NCBI RefSeq assembly: GCF_017329565.1
Contig: NZ_JAFMTT010000001.1
Direction: 5' to 3' (one strand)
Length of the DNA stretch: 64,000 bases
Origin: Alicyclobacillus mali
GTDB lineage: Bacteria > Bacillota > Bacilli > Alicyclobacillales > Alicyclobacillaceae
Shown piece after piece: positions 18,099-26,171 of this stretch (the stretch's first letter is position 1; every line of letters starts with the position of its first letter). Under the pieces are notes generated by a model. It had not been told where the DNA came from and did no database searches. It was given only the letters and a program-made list of their open reading frames with translations. A program made the position numbers and the translations under genes.

Positions 18099-19039
18099 TG
18101 GACGCCGGTGAAATGGCCGATCTCGTCCGTCGAGCCTATGGCATTGTGCCGGATGCCATTGTCCAGAAGCGCACGGTCTGGGGCATTGTCGCCGGAGCGT
18201 CGCGGTATATCCTGAAGCGCGCGCGTCCCCAGGACTGTGAGGAGCGCCTTCGCGCGCTCGCCGACGTCCTCCGCCACTATCCAGGCGTCGGGGTGGCGGC
18301 CGCCATGCCGCTTGCGACACGCACCGGCACCATGCGGGCATCCGACGGGCGCGGCGGTTGGTTTTATCTTCAGCCGTGGCTGGAAGGTCGGCATGTCGAC
18401 GTGCGCGACGAATCGGAGCGGCTCGCTGTCACCCGCGCGCTCGCGCGGGCTCAGCGCGCCGCGCCGCCGGGCGGTTTGGATAGCGCCCTGGCAGCCGCCA
18501 CGCTTCGGGACAAGTGGAGAGCGAAGCTGCAGCTCCTCGAACGGCTGAAGGGAATGCCGGTCGAGGCCGAGATTGCCGATTCGCTGAATCGCATCGCCGC
18601 TCGCGCCCGCGCCGTGTACGCTTCCTACCTGGACGGGACGCGCCCGCTCGCCTTCTGTCACCGCGATCTCGCGCCCCACAACGTGCTCGTCGGACCGGGC
18701 GGAAGCGTGATGTTCATCGATTTCGATCACGCCGGTTACGACGATCCGTTTGCCGACCCCATTCAGTGGGTGAGCCACGTCGCGTATCTGGTTCCTCTCT
18801 GTCAGAGCGCGTATCGGCGGCTCTGGCTCACCTACGCGCAGGCGGCGGAACTGGGCGATGAGGAGTTCGTGTCGCTCGTGAGGCTCGGCGCGTGGCCCGA
18901 CATCGCCCTGCGCGCGCTGGCGGAGGCGTTTCGCGGGGGAGAACCTGAGCGCCGGGTGTGGCGGCTTCGCTACGCGGTGAGGCGCGAAGAGGAGCGAGCT
19001 CGCCTGCACGACGCCTGGCTGCGCGAGCTGGATGCCTGA
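18095..19039 (+). CDS. CotS/YutH-family spore coat kinase-like protein (APH fold)
   Basis: A 314-residue protein of the aminoglycoside phosphotransferase/choline kinase fold. Two kinase motifs are visible: HRDLAPHN at 189-196 (catalytic loop) and IDFDHAG near 208 (metal-binding Asp). CotS, CotI, YtaA and YutH of Bacillus spore coats share this fold, and the position directly behind a LysM coat gene and yunB favours that role over antibiotic resistance. The GTG at 18095 overlaps the upstream stop; an ATG at 18098 is equally possible. The intact catalytic residues suggest real kinase activity, but the substrate is unknown. Confidence 0.75.
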   Translation: MMDAGEMADLVRRAYGIVPDAIVQKRTVWGIVAGASRYILKRARPQDCEERLRALADVLRHYPGVGVAAAMPLATRTGTMRASDGRGGWFYLQPWLEGRHVDVRDESERLAVTRALARAQRAAPPGGLDSALAAATLRDKWRAKLQLLERLKGMPVEAEIADSLNRIAARARAVYASYLDGTRPLAFCHRDLAPHNVLVGPGGSVMFIDFDHAGYDDPFADPIQWVSHVAYLVPLCQSAYRRLWLTYAQAAELGDEEFVSLVRLGAWPDIALRALAEAFRGGEPERRVWRLRYAVRREEERARLHDAWLRELDA

Positions 19040-19127
19040 TACGCAGCCAATTCGCCGCCAGGCGCTTTCTTCCGTTTGCCCGGCGCACCATGTATACTGT
19101 TTGGGTACGAAGTCGACGGGTGGGGGA

Positions 19128-20009
19128 ATGGACGTGGCTTGGTCGGCGTACCGCGTCGCCATTGCGCAGTTCGCGCCCAAACTGGGCGACGTGTCCGCGA
19201 ATGTGAGCCAGCATCTGGAGTACGTGAACGAGGCGAGACAAGCCAACGCGCAGGTGATCGTATTTCCTGAATTAGGACTCACCGGCTACCAGACGCAGGA
19301 TCTGACGCTCGAAGTGGCGCGCCATGTGAGTCACCCGGATATTCAGCGCCTCATCCAGGCGAGCCGGGATGTGGATGTGCTGTTTTCCTTCGTGGAAGAA
19401 GCGGACGATTGTCGTTTCTTTGTGACCGCGGCCTACGCGTCCGGCGGCCGCCTCGTGCACCGGCACCGGAAGCTGTATCTTCCTACATACGGAATGTTCG
19501 ACGAGCGGCGCTACTTTGCGCCGGGCGATCGCGTCCGCACCTTCTCAGCGCAAGGCGGACAAGCCGGCGTTCTCATCTGCGAGGACGCTTGGCATCTCTC
19601 GAGCCCCTACCTTCTCGCTGTGCGGGGAGCGTCCGTGATTTACGTGCCAGCCTCCAGTCCTTGGCGCAACACCATGGCCGCCTCCGACTTCGGTTCGCAC
19701 GCCTTCTGGCGGCAGCTGCTCCAGGTGTACGCGCAGCTGTGCGGGTGCTTTTTCGTGTTCGCCAACCGGGTCGGCTACGAGGACGGCGTGCATTTTTACG
19801 GAGGCAGCGGGGTCATGGGGCCAGACGGCGAATGGGTGGCCGAGGGACCCGCGTCGGAGCGCGCGCTCGTCGTGGCCGATCTCGACTTTCACATGGTGCG
19901 CCGCGCGCGCTACACGACGCCGCTGATGCGAGATGAACGCGTTCGCCTGGTGCTTGACGAGATGCAGGAGGCTGTGCGCAGGAGGTCGACCGATGAAACC
20001 GGAGATTGA
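19128..20009 (+). CDS. Carbon-nitrogen hydrolase, probable glutaminase partner of NadE
   Basis: Nitrilase-superfamily protein of 293 residues with the full catalytic triad: Glu48 (FPELGLTGY), Lys115 (HRKLYLPTYG) and Cys151 (LICEDAWH). The KLYLPTYGxFDExRYF and ICEDxW stretches are those of the N-terminal glutaminase domain of glutamine-dependent NAD synthetases rather than of ordinary nitrilases. nadE overlaps its 3' end by 17 bases, so the two products probably work together, this one releasing ammonia from glutamine. The ATG at 19128 follows GGTGGGGG; TATACT lies 30 bases upstream as a possible -10 box. The frame is open further upstream without a better start. The glutaminase role is inference. 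Confidence 0.85.
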   Translation: MDVAWSAYRVAIAQFAPKLGDVSANVSQHLEYVNEARQANAQVIVFPELGLTGYQTQDLTLEVARHVSHPDIQRLIQASRDVDVLFSFVEEADDCRFFVTAAYASGGRLVHRHRKLYLPTYGMFDERRYFAPGDRVRTFSAQGGQAGVLICEDAWHLSSPYLLAVRGASVIYVPASSPWRNTMAASDFGSHAFWRQLLQVYAQLCGCFFVFANRVGYEDGVHFYGGSGVMGPDGEWVAEGPASERALVVADLDFHMVRRARYTTPLMRDERVRLVLDEMQEAVRRRSTDETGD

Positions 20010-20844
20010 GGCGAGGCTTGCGTTGAATCCTTCGCTCGTCACCTCGGTATTGACAGGGTTTCTCCGCGACGAGGTGACGAAGGTGGGCTTCCAGAAGGCG
20101 TTGTTCGGCCTGTCCGGCGGCATTGATTCGGCGCTCACGGCGTTTCTCGCGGCCCGCGCACTCGGGCCGGACCGGGTGCACGCCGTCCTCATGCCGTACC
20201 GCACGAGCAGCCCGAACAGCCTCGCGGACGCGATGAAGGTGGTCGAGGCCCTCGGCATTGCGCATACGGTCATCGACATCACCGCGCCAGTGGACGCGTA
20301 CTTTGCTCAGGTGGATCGCGCGCTCGGATACGAGGCGAACGCGCTCCGGCGCGGCAATCGCATGGCGCGGGAGCGCATGGTCACGCTGTACGATCTGTCT
20401 GCCGCCATGAACGCACTCGTGCTTGGCACGAGCAACAAGACGGAGCTCTTGCTCGGCTACGGCACGCAGTTCGGCGACATGGCGAGCGCGCTCAATCCCA
20501 TCGGGGATTTGTACAAGTGTCAGGTTCGCCAGCTGGCTGCGCATCTCGGCGTGCCGAGGAGCATCCTCGAGAAAGCGCCGAGCGCGGATCTTTGGGCGGA
20601 TCAGACCGACGAAAAGGAACTCGGCTTCTCGTACGACGAGGCGGACGAGATCCTCTACCAGTGGGTGGACCTCCGGATGTCGCCGGACGAGATCGTCAGC
20701 CGCGGCTATCCGGAGCGCCTGGTGCGGGCCATCGTCGATCGCGTCCGGCGCAATCAGTACAAGCGGCGCATGCCGATCATCGCCAAGCTGTCGGGGCGCA
20801 CCATCGGCCTCGACTTTCGATATCTGCGCGATTGGGGAACTTGA
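19993..20844 (+). CDS. nadE: NAD(+) synthetase
   Basis: Amidates deamido-NAD to NAD with ATP. The 283-residue protein has the PP-loop FGLSGGIDSALT (SGGIDS at 41-46), GTSNKTELLLGYGTQFGD in the middle and a C-terminal YKRRMP stretch. It corresponds to the synthetase domain alone; the glutaminase domain is the separate overlapping gene upstream, so the two together equal one fused glutamine-dependent NadE. The ATG at 19993 follows AGGAGG at good spacing. yebC starts 18 bases downstream. Confidence 0.94.
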   Translation: MKPEIEARLALNPSLVTSVLTGFLRDEVTKVGFQKALFGLSGGIDSALTAFLAARALGPDRVHAVLMPYRTSSPNSLADAMKVVEALGIAHTVIDITAPVDAYFAQVDRALGYEANALRRGNRMARERMVTLYDLSAAMNALVLGTSNKTELLLGYGTQFGDMASALNPIGDLYKCQVRQLAAHLGVPRSILEKAPSADLWADQTDEKELGFSYDEADEILYQWVDLRMSPDEIVSRGYPERLVRAIVDRVRRNQYKRRMPIIAKLSGRTIGLDFRYLRDWGT

Positions 20845-20862
20845 TGCTTGGAGTGAATGGAC

Positions 20863-21606
20863 ATGGCAGGACATTCGAAGTGGCACAATATTCAGCGGCG
20901 CAAGGGCAAGCAGGACGCCATTCGCGGGCAGCTGTTCACCAAGCTGTCCAAGGACATCTATCAAGCGGCGCGCGAGGGCGGAGGCAATCCTGAGACCAAC
21001 TTCCGGCTGCGCGTCGCCATTGAGCGGGCGCGGGCGAACAACCTGCCCATGGAAAACATCCAACGGACGATTGCCAAAGCCACCGGGCAGCTTGAAGGCG
21101 TAACCTACGAGGAGCTGCTTTACGAAGGGTATGGCCCGCACGGGGTGGCCCTGTTGATCGAGATCCTCACGGACAACCGCAACCGAACGGCGGCGGAAGT
21201 CCGGCACCTGTTTCGCAAACATGGTGGGAACCTCGCTGAGTCGGGCGCGGTGGCGTGGATGTTTCAGCGATTCGGCCAGATTGTCGTGCCCAGGGACAAG
21301 GTGGACGGGGATGACCTGATGATGGTGGCCCTGGAGGCAGGAGCCGAGGACGTGATGGAGCGATCCCGCACGTACGTCGTGAAGACCACGCCGGAGAACT
21401 TCCGCGCCGTTCGGGTGAGCCTCGAGGAACAAGGGCTCCCCTACGAAGAGGCATCCCTCACGTATGAAGCGTCGACGAAGATGGACCTGCCGGAGGATGC
21501 TCTGGAGCAGGTGTACGATCTCGTCGAGGCCCTCGAGTCGCTCGACGACGTGCAGACCGTGTACACGAATCTCGACACGGGTGATGAGGAGGAAGGCGAC
21601 GAGTAG
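20863..21606 (+). CDS. yebC: YebC/PmpR-family regulatory protein
   Basis: Member of the TACO1/YebC family, known in different bacteria as a DNA-binding regulator and as a factor easing translation of proline stretches. The 247-residue protein opens with the signature MAGHSKWHNIQRRKG and has the usual middle NRNRTAAEVRHLFRKHGG and an acidic C-terminus (DEEEGDE). The ATG at 20863 has GGAG about nine bases upstream. In Bacillus yebC also lies between the safA and ruv regions. Confidence 0.94.
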   Translation: MAGHSKWHNIQRRKGKQDAIRGQLFTKLSKDIYQAAREGGGNPETNFRLRVAIERARANNLPMENIQRTIAKATGQLEGVTYEELLYEGYGPHGVALLIEILTDNRNRTAAEVRHLFRKHGGNLAESGAVAWMFQRFGQIVVPRDKVDGDDLMMVALEAGAEDVMERSRTYVVKTTPENFRAVRVSLEEQGLPYEEASLTYEASTKMDLPEDALEQVYDLVEALESLDDVQTVYTNLDTGDEEEGDE

Positions 21607-21639
21607 GTGCATATTTGTCTCGCACGTGCGCACGTTAAC

Positions 21640-21678
21640 ATCTGAACCTTCTCGGTGAGACGGGAGGCAGGTTCAGAT
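21640..21678 (+). promoter_or_regulatory. Inverted repeat enclosing the ribosome binding site of the following gene
   Basis: ATCTGAACCT (21640-21649) is perfectly repeated in inverse as AGGTTCAGAT (21669-21678). The loop contains the ribosome binding site GGGAGG (21662-21667), and the last two bases of the right arm are the first two of the ATG at 21677. A stem-loop here would bury the start codon. A separate 10-base palindrome, CGCACGTGCG, lies just upstream at 21621-21630. No U-tract follows, so it is not an ordinary terminator. Confidence 0.5.
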
Positions 21679-22021
21679 GACAATGCGAAAGGGCGGCTTT
21701 CGCGGCGCGATCGCCATCTTGTCGGCCTGCGCCTGGCTGGCCTGGGGCGCACCGGCGGATGCGCGCGTGTCGGCGTCGGCGAGCACGGATTTCGGACCGC
21801 ATCACCGCCTCCACCATCCGGCCCGACGCGTGATTCTCGTCAACGAGACGGACGCGGGCGGTTGTGTGCTCGAGCGGCGGCGGGTGGACGACGATGCGGT
21901 GGTGGCGTTCGCGGGATCGAGGCCCGCATGGCGACTTGACATTCCTCTCAGTTGCTACTTCCTCGCGCCCGTCTACTTGCGCGATCCCGGCGGGCGAATT
22001 CCGGGCGATCGCTCGGTGTAA
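21677..22021 (+). CDS. Small secreted protein in the bofC position, function unknown
   Basis: A 114-residue protein with a clear signal peptide: basic RKGGFR, hydrophobic core AIAILSACAWLAW and an Ala-x-Ala-type cleavage region near 30 (PADARVSAS). The mature part is about 85 residues with two Cys (GGCVLERRR and LSCYFLAP) and no domain I recognise. It lies between yebC and ruv genes, exactly where Bacillus has bofC, whose forespore-secreted product restrains the SpoIVB protease. It is much shorter than BofC (about 170 residues) and I see no convincing sequence match, so a shortened BofC or an unrelated protein are both possible. GGGAGG precedes the ATG, and a hairpin spans the start. A U-tract terminator overlaps its 3' end. 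Confidence 0.6.
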   Translation: MTMRKGGFRGAIAILSACAWLAWGAPADARVSASASTDFGPHHRLHHPARRVILVNETDAGGCVLERRRVDDDAVVAFAGSRPAWRLDIPLSCYFLAPVYLRDPGGRIPGDRSV

Positions 22022-22039
22022 TTCAGCGGTCGCCTTTTT
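22004..22039 (+). terminator. Rho-independent terminator before ruvC
   Basis: GGCGATCGCT (22004-22013) pairs with AGCGGTCGCC (22025-22034), ten pairs with one G-U, followed by TTTTTCTTCTC. It overlaps the last codons of the upstream gene and separates it from the ruv operon. Confidence 0.85.
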
Positions 22040-22124
22040 CTTCTCGTGCCCTTCTATTTTCCATATCTGTATAGGTAGGAGTTTCAGAGGCCTGTGGCGA
22101 ATGTCAATATCGAGGGGGACGAAC

Positions 22125-22679
22125 GTGGAGTCCTTGCGCATCCTTGGCGTGGATCCGGGCTTGGCCCGGCTGGGATACGGCATCCTTGAGCGAGGCTCGG
22201 GCGATTCGCTTTACCATGTGGCGCACGGCTGTATCGAGACGAGCGCGGATACGCCTTTGCCAGAAAGGCTTCGACATATCTTTCAACAGTTGACGGAGCT
22301 CTGCCGAACGTATCGACCCGGGGTCATGGTGGTGGAGGAACTGTTCTTCAGTCGCAATGCGACGACGGCCTTCACAGTTGGCCAGGCGCGCGGTGTGGCG
22401 CTCTTGGCGGGCGCGGAAGCGGGGCTCGCCGTGATGGAATACACGCCGATGCAAGTCAAACAGGCGGTCACGGGCTATGGGCGCGCGGACAAACGGCAGG
22501 TTCAAGAGATGGTGAGACTCCTTTTGCGGTTGACGAATGTGCCGAAGCCCGACGACGCGGCTGACGCGCTGGCGGTCGCCATCGCACATGCGCACACAGG
22601 GCGCATCGGCGAGCTGGAAGCAAGAATCACTGCGCCCAAACGTACGGGCTGGGTATGGGAACGGGGGCGTTTTCAGTGA
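22125..22679 (+). CDS. ruvC: Crossover junction endodeoxyribonuclease RuvC
   Basis: Cuts Holliday junctions as part of the RuvABC resolvasome. The 184-residue protein keeps the acidic catalytic set: Asp in ILGVDPGLARLGYG, Glu in VVEELFF and the Asp pair in KPDDAADALAVA. The GTG at 22125 follows GAGGGGG; the frame is open upstream. ruvA overlaps the stop by four bases and ruvB follows, giving a complete ruvCAB operon. Bacillus subtilis lacks RuvC and uses RecU instead, so this gene is a difference from that model. Confidence 0.95.
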   Translation: MESLRILGVDPGLARLGYGILERGSGDSLYHVAHGCIETSADTPLPERLRHIFQQLTELCRTYRPGVMVVEELFFSRNATTAFTVGQARGVALLAGAEAGLAVMEYTPMQVKQAVTGYGRADKRQVQEMVRLLLRLTNVPKPDDAADALAVAIAHAHTGRIGELEARITAPKRTGWVWERGRFQ

Positions 22680-23302
22680 TCGCATTCCTGCGGGGACGCG
22701 TGGCGTTTCTCGGCCCGGGCTATGTGGATCTCGACGTGCGAGATGTGGGCTACCGCGTGCACGTGTGCGACCGCACCCAGGCGGCGCTGAACCTCGGAGA
22801 TTCCGCATTCTTGTATACACACCATCACGTGCGCGAGGACGGCTGGGCGCTGTACGGATTCGAGACCGTGGAGGAGCGGGCTCTGTTTGAACGCCTGGTG
22901 GCGGTCTCTGGCATTGGCCCCAAGCTGGCGCTTCAGGCCATCGGCGCCGCAGGCGTGGGCGAGATCGTCGCGGCCATCCTCGGGGAAGACGTGGATGGAC
23001 TGAGCCGCCTGCCCGGCATCGGCCGCAAACTCGCCAGCCGTCTGATTGTGGAACTGCGGGAGAAGCTCGACGACTTGGCGCCCTCCGCTCTGCACGCTCC
23101 CCTGCGATCGCCTGTTTCGGAGCGTTCGGCGGCGGACGACGCCGTGTCGGCGCTCATGGCCCTCGGTTACAGGCCTCGCGAAGCAGAAGAGGCGGTTGCC
23201 GCGGCCGGCAGAGGGCATGCATCCGTCGAGGACACCATCAAGGCGGCGCTCACATATCTGTATGCGCGCGATGCCAGAACCGAGCCGCTGTCGCAGCCGT
23301 AG
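22676..23302 (+). CDS. ruvA: Holliday junction branch migration protein RuvA
   Basis: Binds four-way junctions as a tetramer and loads RuvB. The 208-residue protein has the N-terminal OB fold (IAFLRGRVAFLGPGYVDLDV), two helix-hairpin-helix elements (VSGIGPKLALQAI and LPGIGRKLASRLIVEL) and the C-terminal RuvB-binding domain after a short linker (DDAVSALMALGYRPREAEEAV). The GTG start overlaps the ruvC stop, with GGGGG upstream. Confidence 0.95.
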   Translation: MIAFLRGRVAFLGPGYVDLDVRDVGYRVHVCDRTQAALNLGDSAFLYTHHHVREDGWALYGFETVEERALFERLVAVSGIGPKLALQAIGAAGVGEIVAAILGEDVDGLSRLPGIGRKLASRLIVELREKLDDLAPSALHAPLRSPVSERSAADDAVSALMALGYRPREAEEAVAAAGRGHASVEDTIKAALTYLYARDARTEPLSQP

Positions 23303-23324
23303 CGAGGGATGAGGAGGTGGACGG

Positions 23325-24323
23325 ATGGACGAGCGACTGATTTCTGCCGAGTGGATGCGCGAGGACGCGCAGTTGGACACCATTCGGCCCCGTTTTCTCG
23401 ACGATTACATCGGCCAGCGGACGGTCGTGGAAAACCTCCGGATCTTCATCCAGGCGGCTAAAGAGCGCGGCGAGCCGCTGGATCACGTCCTGTTGTATGG
23501 CCCGCCCGGCCTCGGCAAGACGTCCCTCGCGATGATCATCGCGAACGAGCTCGGCGTCCAAATCCGCGTGACCTCCGGTCCGGCTATTGAGCGCGCCGGC
23601 GATCTCGCCGCCATCCTGACGAATCTGCAGCCGGGCGACGTGCTGTTCATCGACGAAATTCATCGGCTGTCGCCGAGCGTGGAAGAAGTCCTGTACCCGG
23701 CCATGGAGGACTTCGCAATCGATATCGTCATCGGCAAGGGCCCGAGCGCCCGCTCCGTGAGGCTCGACCTTCCCCCGTTCACGCTCATCGGCGCCACGAC
23801 CAGGGCGGGGCTTCTGTCGCACCCCCTGCGAGATCGGTTCGGCGTGATGCTGCACCTGGATTACTACCCGGTTCGCGAACTCGCCGAGATCGTCAGGCGC
23901 AATGCGCGGATTCTACAGCTGGCCATCTCAGAGGACGGATGCGCTGAAATCGCGCGCCGAGCGCGGGGCACGCCGCGCATCGCGAATCGGCTGCTCAAGC
24001 GGGTGCGCGATATTGCGCAGGTCGCAGGCTGGCCGGAGATCGACGCGGAGAAGGCCGCCGAGGCGCTCGCGCAACTGCACGTGGATCCCCTGGGACTCGA
24101 CGCCATCGACAAGCGGATCCTGGAGGCCGCGATGGACAAGTTCGGAGGAGGCCCTGTGGGGCTCGACACGCTTGCGGCCGCCGTGGGCGAGGAACCGTCG
24201 ACGCTCGAGGACGTGTACGAACCGTACTTGTTGCAAATCGGCTTCTTGAAGCGCACGCCGCGCGGCCGCGTCGTCATGCCGTCTGCCTATCGCCACCTCG
24301 GGCGCGCCGTGCCGTCGCCTTGA
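23325..24323 (+). CDS. ruvB: Holliday junction branch migration helicase RuvB
   Basis: AAA+ motor that drives branch migration. The 332-residue protein has Walker A GPPGLGKT at 59-66, Walker B FIDEIHRL near 108, sensor 1 IGATTRAG and the C-terminal winged helix ending YRHLGRAVP. GAGGAGG precedes the ATG. The gene ends 88 bases before sigI, and a SigI-like promoter lies in that gap. Confidence 0.97.
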   Translation: MDERLISAEWMREDAQLDTIRPRFLDDYIGQRTVVENLRIFIQAAKERGEPLDHVLLYGPPGLGKTSLAMIIANELGVQIRVTSGPAIERAGDLAAILTNLQPGDVLFIDEIHRLSPSVEEVLYPAMEDFAIDIVIGKGPSARSVRLDLPPFTLIGATTRAGLLSHPLRDRFGVMLHLDYYPVRELAEIVRRNARILQLAISEDGCAEIARRARGTPRIANRLLKRVRDIAQVAGWPEIDAEKAAEALAQLHVDPLGLDAIDKRILEAAMDKFGGGPVGLDTLAAAVGEEPSTLEDVYEPYLLQIGFLKRTPRGRVVMPSAYRHLGRAVPSP

Positions 24324-24361
24324 TGGCGGCACTGGATAGAAGCGCGGGGTGAAACTCGGGC

Positions 24362-24390
24362 ACCCCCGAAAACGCCGGACCGATCACGAA
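24362..24390 (+). promoter_or_regulatory. Candidate SigI-type autoregulatory promoter
   Basis: ACCCCC (24362-24367) and CGAA (24387-24390), separated by 19 bases, match from memory the -35 and -10 elements described for the promoters of SigI sigma factors. The pair lies directly before the sigI start at 24412, which is where autoregulation would place it. The exact spacing preferred by SigI was not checked and is the main doubt. Confidence 0.4.
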
Positions 24391-24411
24391 TTCATGAGGT
24401 GAGGTGGGAGC

Positions 24412-25173
24412 GTGGGCGTTCTCCCGTTTCGCGGAAGGTCGCTGGACGAACGAAACGAGTTGGCCCGCCTGCTCCAGAGCGCGAAAGCAGGAAATGCGCA
24501 CGCGCGCAACGAGCTCATCGCTCTGTACATACCCTTTATTCTGCGTATTGCGTCGCAAACGGCCAAGCGGTACATCGACCCCCATGCGGACGACGAGTAC
24601 AGCGTTTCGCTGGCGGCGTTCAACGAGGCCATCGATCGGTATCAGGACGAGCGCGCCGCTTCGTTTCTGACATTCGCCGAGACGGTCATCCGCCGGCGCC
24701 TCGTCGACTTCTTTCGCGCGCAGAGACAGCATCGCGCGCGACTGCGCCCGTGGAGCGAGTTTGACCAGGTGGACGACGAGGATCACGTCTCGAACTGGGT
24801 CGAGGTAGCGTCGTCCATCGCGGAACACAAGCGGCGCGAAGAGGCCACCATGAGGGCGTATGAGATCGAGGAGTATGCGCGTCGTCTGGAGGAGTTCGGG
24901 TTATCCTTCAGGGAGCTGGTCGAGCTATCGCCCAAGCACGAGGACGCGCGCAAAAACGCGCTCGTGTGCGCCCATGCCATCGCTTCCGATCCGGAGCTCG
25001 TGTCGTATGTGCATCGCCGAAAGGCACTGCCCCTCAGACAGGTGGAGGAGCGGGTGTGCGTATCGCGCAAGACGCTCGAACGCCAGCGGAAGTACATCCT
25101 TGCCATGGTTCTCTTGCTGTCCGGTGACTTTCCCATGCTGAAGTCGTTTCTTCTCAGCGCGGAAGGGGATTGA
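24412..25173 (+). CDS. sigI: RNA polymerase sigma factor SigI
   Basis: Alternative sigma factor of the SigI group of the sigma-70 family, linked to heat stress and envelope or carbohydrate sensing in Bacillus and Clostridium. The 253-residue protein shows a sigma region 2-like segment (ARNELIALYIPFILRIASQ, then SVSLAAFNEAIDRY and FLTFAETVIRRRLVDFFR) and a C-terminal DNA-binding region typical of SigI (LRQVEERVCVSRKTLERQRKYILAMVLLLSGDF). The GTG at 24412 follows GAGGTGGGAG. The RsgI anti-sigma gene begins five bases after its stop, which strongly supports the call. Confidence 0.9.
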   Translation: MGVLPFRGRSLDERNELARLLQSAKAGNAHARNELIALYIPFILRIASQTAKRYIDPHADDEYSVSLAAFNEAIDRYQDERAASFLTFAETVIRRRLVDFFRAQRQHRARLRPWSEFDQVDDEDHVSNWVEVASSIAEHKRREEATMRAYEIEEYARRLEEFGLSFRELVELSPKHEDARKNALVCAHAIASDPELVSYVHRRKALPLRQVEERVCVSRKTLERQRKYILAMVLLLSGDFPMLKSFLLSAEGD

Positions 25174-25177
25174 CGTC

Positions 25178-26041
25178 ATGAGTGTGCGAGTCCGGGGTCG
25201 CGCCGTCGTGGTGGAGCTCCGGGGCGAGCGCGCCCTGGTGCTCACGGACGACGGGGCGTTTATGGAAATGGCCGCGAGGCCTAGTATGTCGGTCGGCGAC
25301 GTGATCGACATCAGCGCTCGGCAGGTCCGCGGCGGTTGGATGCGCGCTTGGGTCAGGCGCCGCGTGGCGCTCGGAGCCGCCGCAGCCTGCGCCCTCTGCG
25401 CCGCGCTGGGGGGAGGCGCCCTCGCGGTGGCCGGCTGGGGTTCGCGCCCCCACGCGCTCGTCTCAGTCGACGCCAACGCCGAGTGGAGTCTCGCGGTTGA
25501 CCGAAACATGCGCGTTGTCTCCGCAACCGCGTACAACGCGGTGGGTCAGGAAGTTCTTGCGCGCGTGCCTGTGAAGGGCGAGCCGCTCGCGCAAGCGGTG
25601 AGATCGCTCGTACGTGAGCTCGCCGCCGAGGGACAGATGCCGAGAAATGACAGCGTCGTGGTGGCCAGTACCTCATTGGACGGCGGTGACTCAGGTTCTC
25701 TGATGACTCAGGCTGTGGCGAGCGCCGTTCAGGGTGCCACACGAGGGGAAGGCAATGTCTACAGCATGGCGCTGTCGCCGAGCGTGTGGAACCAGGCGGT
25801 CGCGAACCATGTGGCACCCGCGCAGTACGCGAGCTATCTCCTCGCCCAAGAGGTTGGCGTGCGCGTGCATTTGAAGGATCTGTCGTCGGCGAACGTCCAG
25901 ACCGTGGTCGCGCAGGCGCACGATCTCGACACGGCACTTCAAGGTCTGAACACCGGCAATTACGACGAAGTCGCGAGTATTGTGCAAGCGGCGTTGAATC
26001 AGTCTTTGAATTCGCGCAGCGAGCCTCGGTATAATGGGTGA
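25178..26041 (+). CDS. rsgI: Anti-sigma-I factor RsgI
   Basis: Membrane-bound anti-sigma factor paired with SigI. The 287-residue protein has the N-terminal RsgI anti-sigma domain (about 1-50, VVVELRGERALVLTDDGAFMEM), one membrane span (about 62-86), and an extracytoplasmic part with the conserved RsgI middle domain (SVDANAEWSLAVDRNMRVVSATAYN, VDINPS-like). The distal part, about 170 residues, shows no carbohydrate-binding or protease module of the kind fused to clostridial RsgI proteins. It follows sigI by five bases and is closed by a strong terminator. Confidence 0.88.
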   Translation: MSVRVRGRAVVVELRGERALVLTDDGAFMEMAARPSMSVGDVIDISARQVRGGWMRAWVRRRVALGAAAACALCAALGGGALAVAGWGSRPHALVSVDANAEWSLAVDRNMRVVSATAYNAVGQEVLARVPVKGEPLAQAVRSLVRELAAEGQMPRNDSVVVASTSLDGGDSGSLMTQAVASAVQGATRGEGNVYSMALSPSVWNQAVANHVAPAQYASYLLAQEVGVRVHLKDLSSANVQTVVAQAHDLDTALQGLNTGNYDEVASIVQAALNQSLNSRSEPRYNG

Positions 26042-26106
26042 TGCTCGTTCGTCCTAACGACATCGCCCGCTGCCAACCGCGGCTCTGCATTCATGAGACG
26101 AAACGG

Positions 26107-26136
26107 GCTGCCCCGGTAAGCCGGGGCAGCTTTTTT
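26107..26136 (+). terminator. Rho-independent terminator after rsgI
   Basis: GCTGCCCCGG (26107-26116) pairs perfectly with CCGGGGCAGC (26121-26130) around TAAG and is followed by six T. It separates sigI-rsgI from queA. Confidence 0.95.
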
Positions 26137-26171
26137 GGCATGAACCACCTTGTGTTTCTGGAGGAATGTAC

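Noticed and set aside
26042..26171. Possible preQ1 riboswitch before queA
   Set aside because: The only structure is the terminator of rsgI; no preQ1-I-type stem with an A-rich tail is visible.
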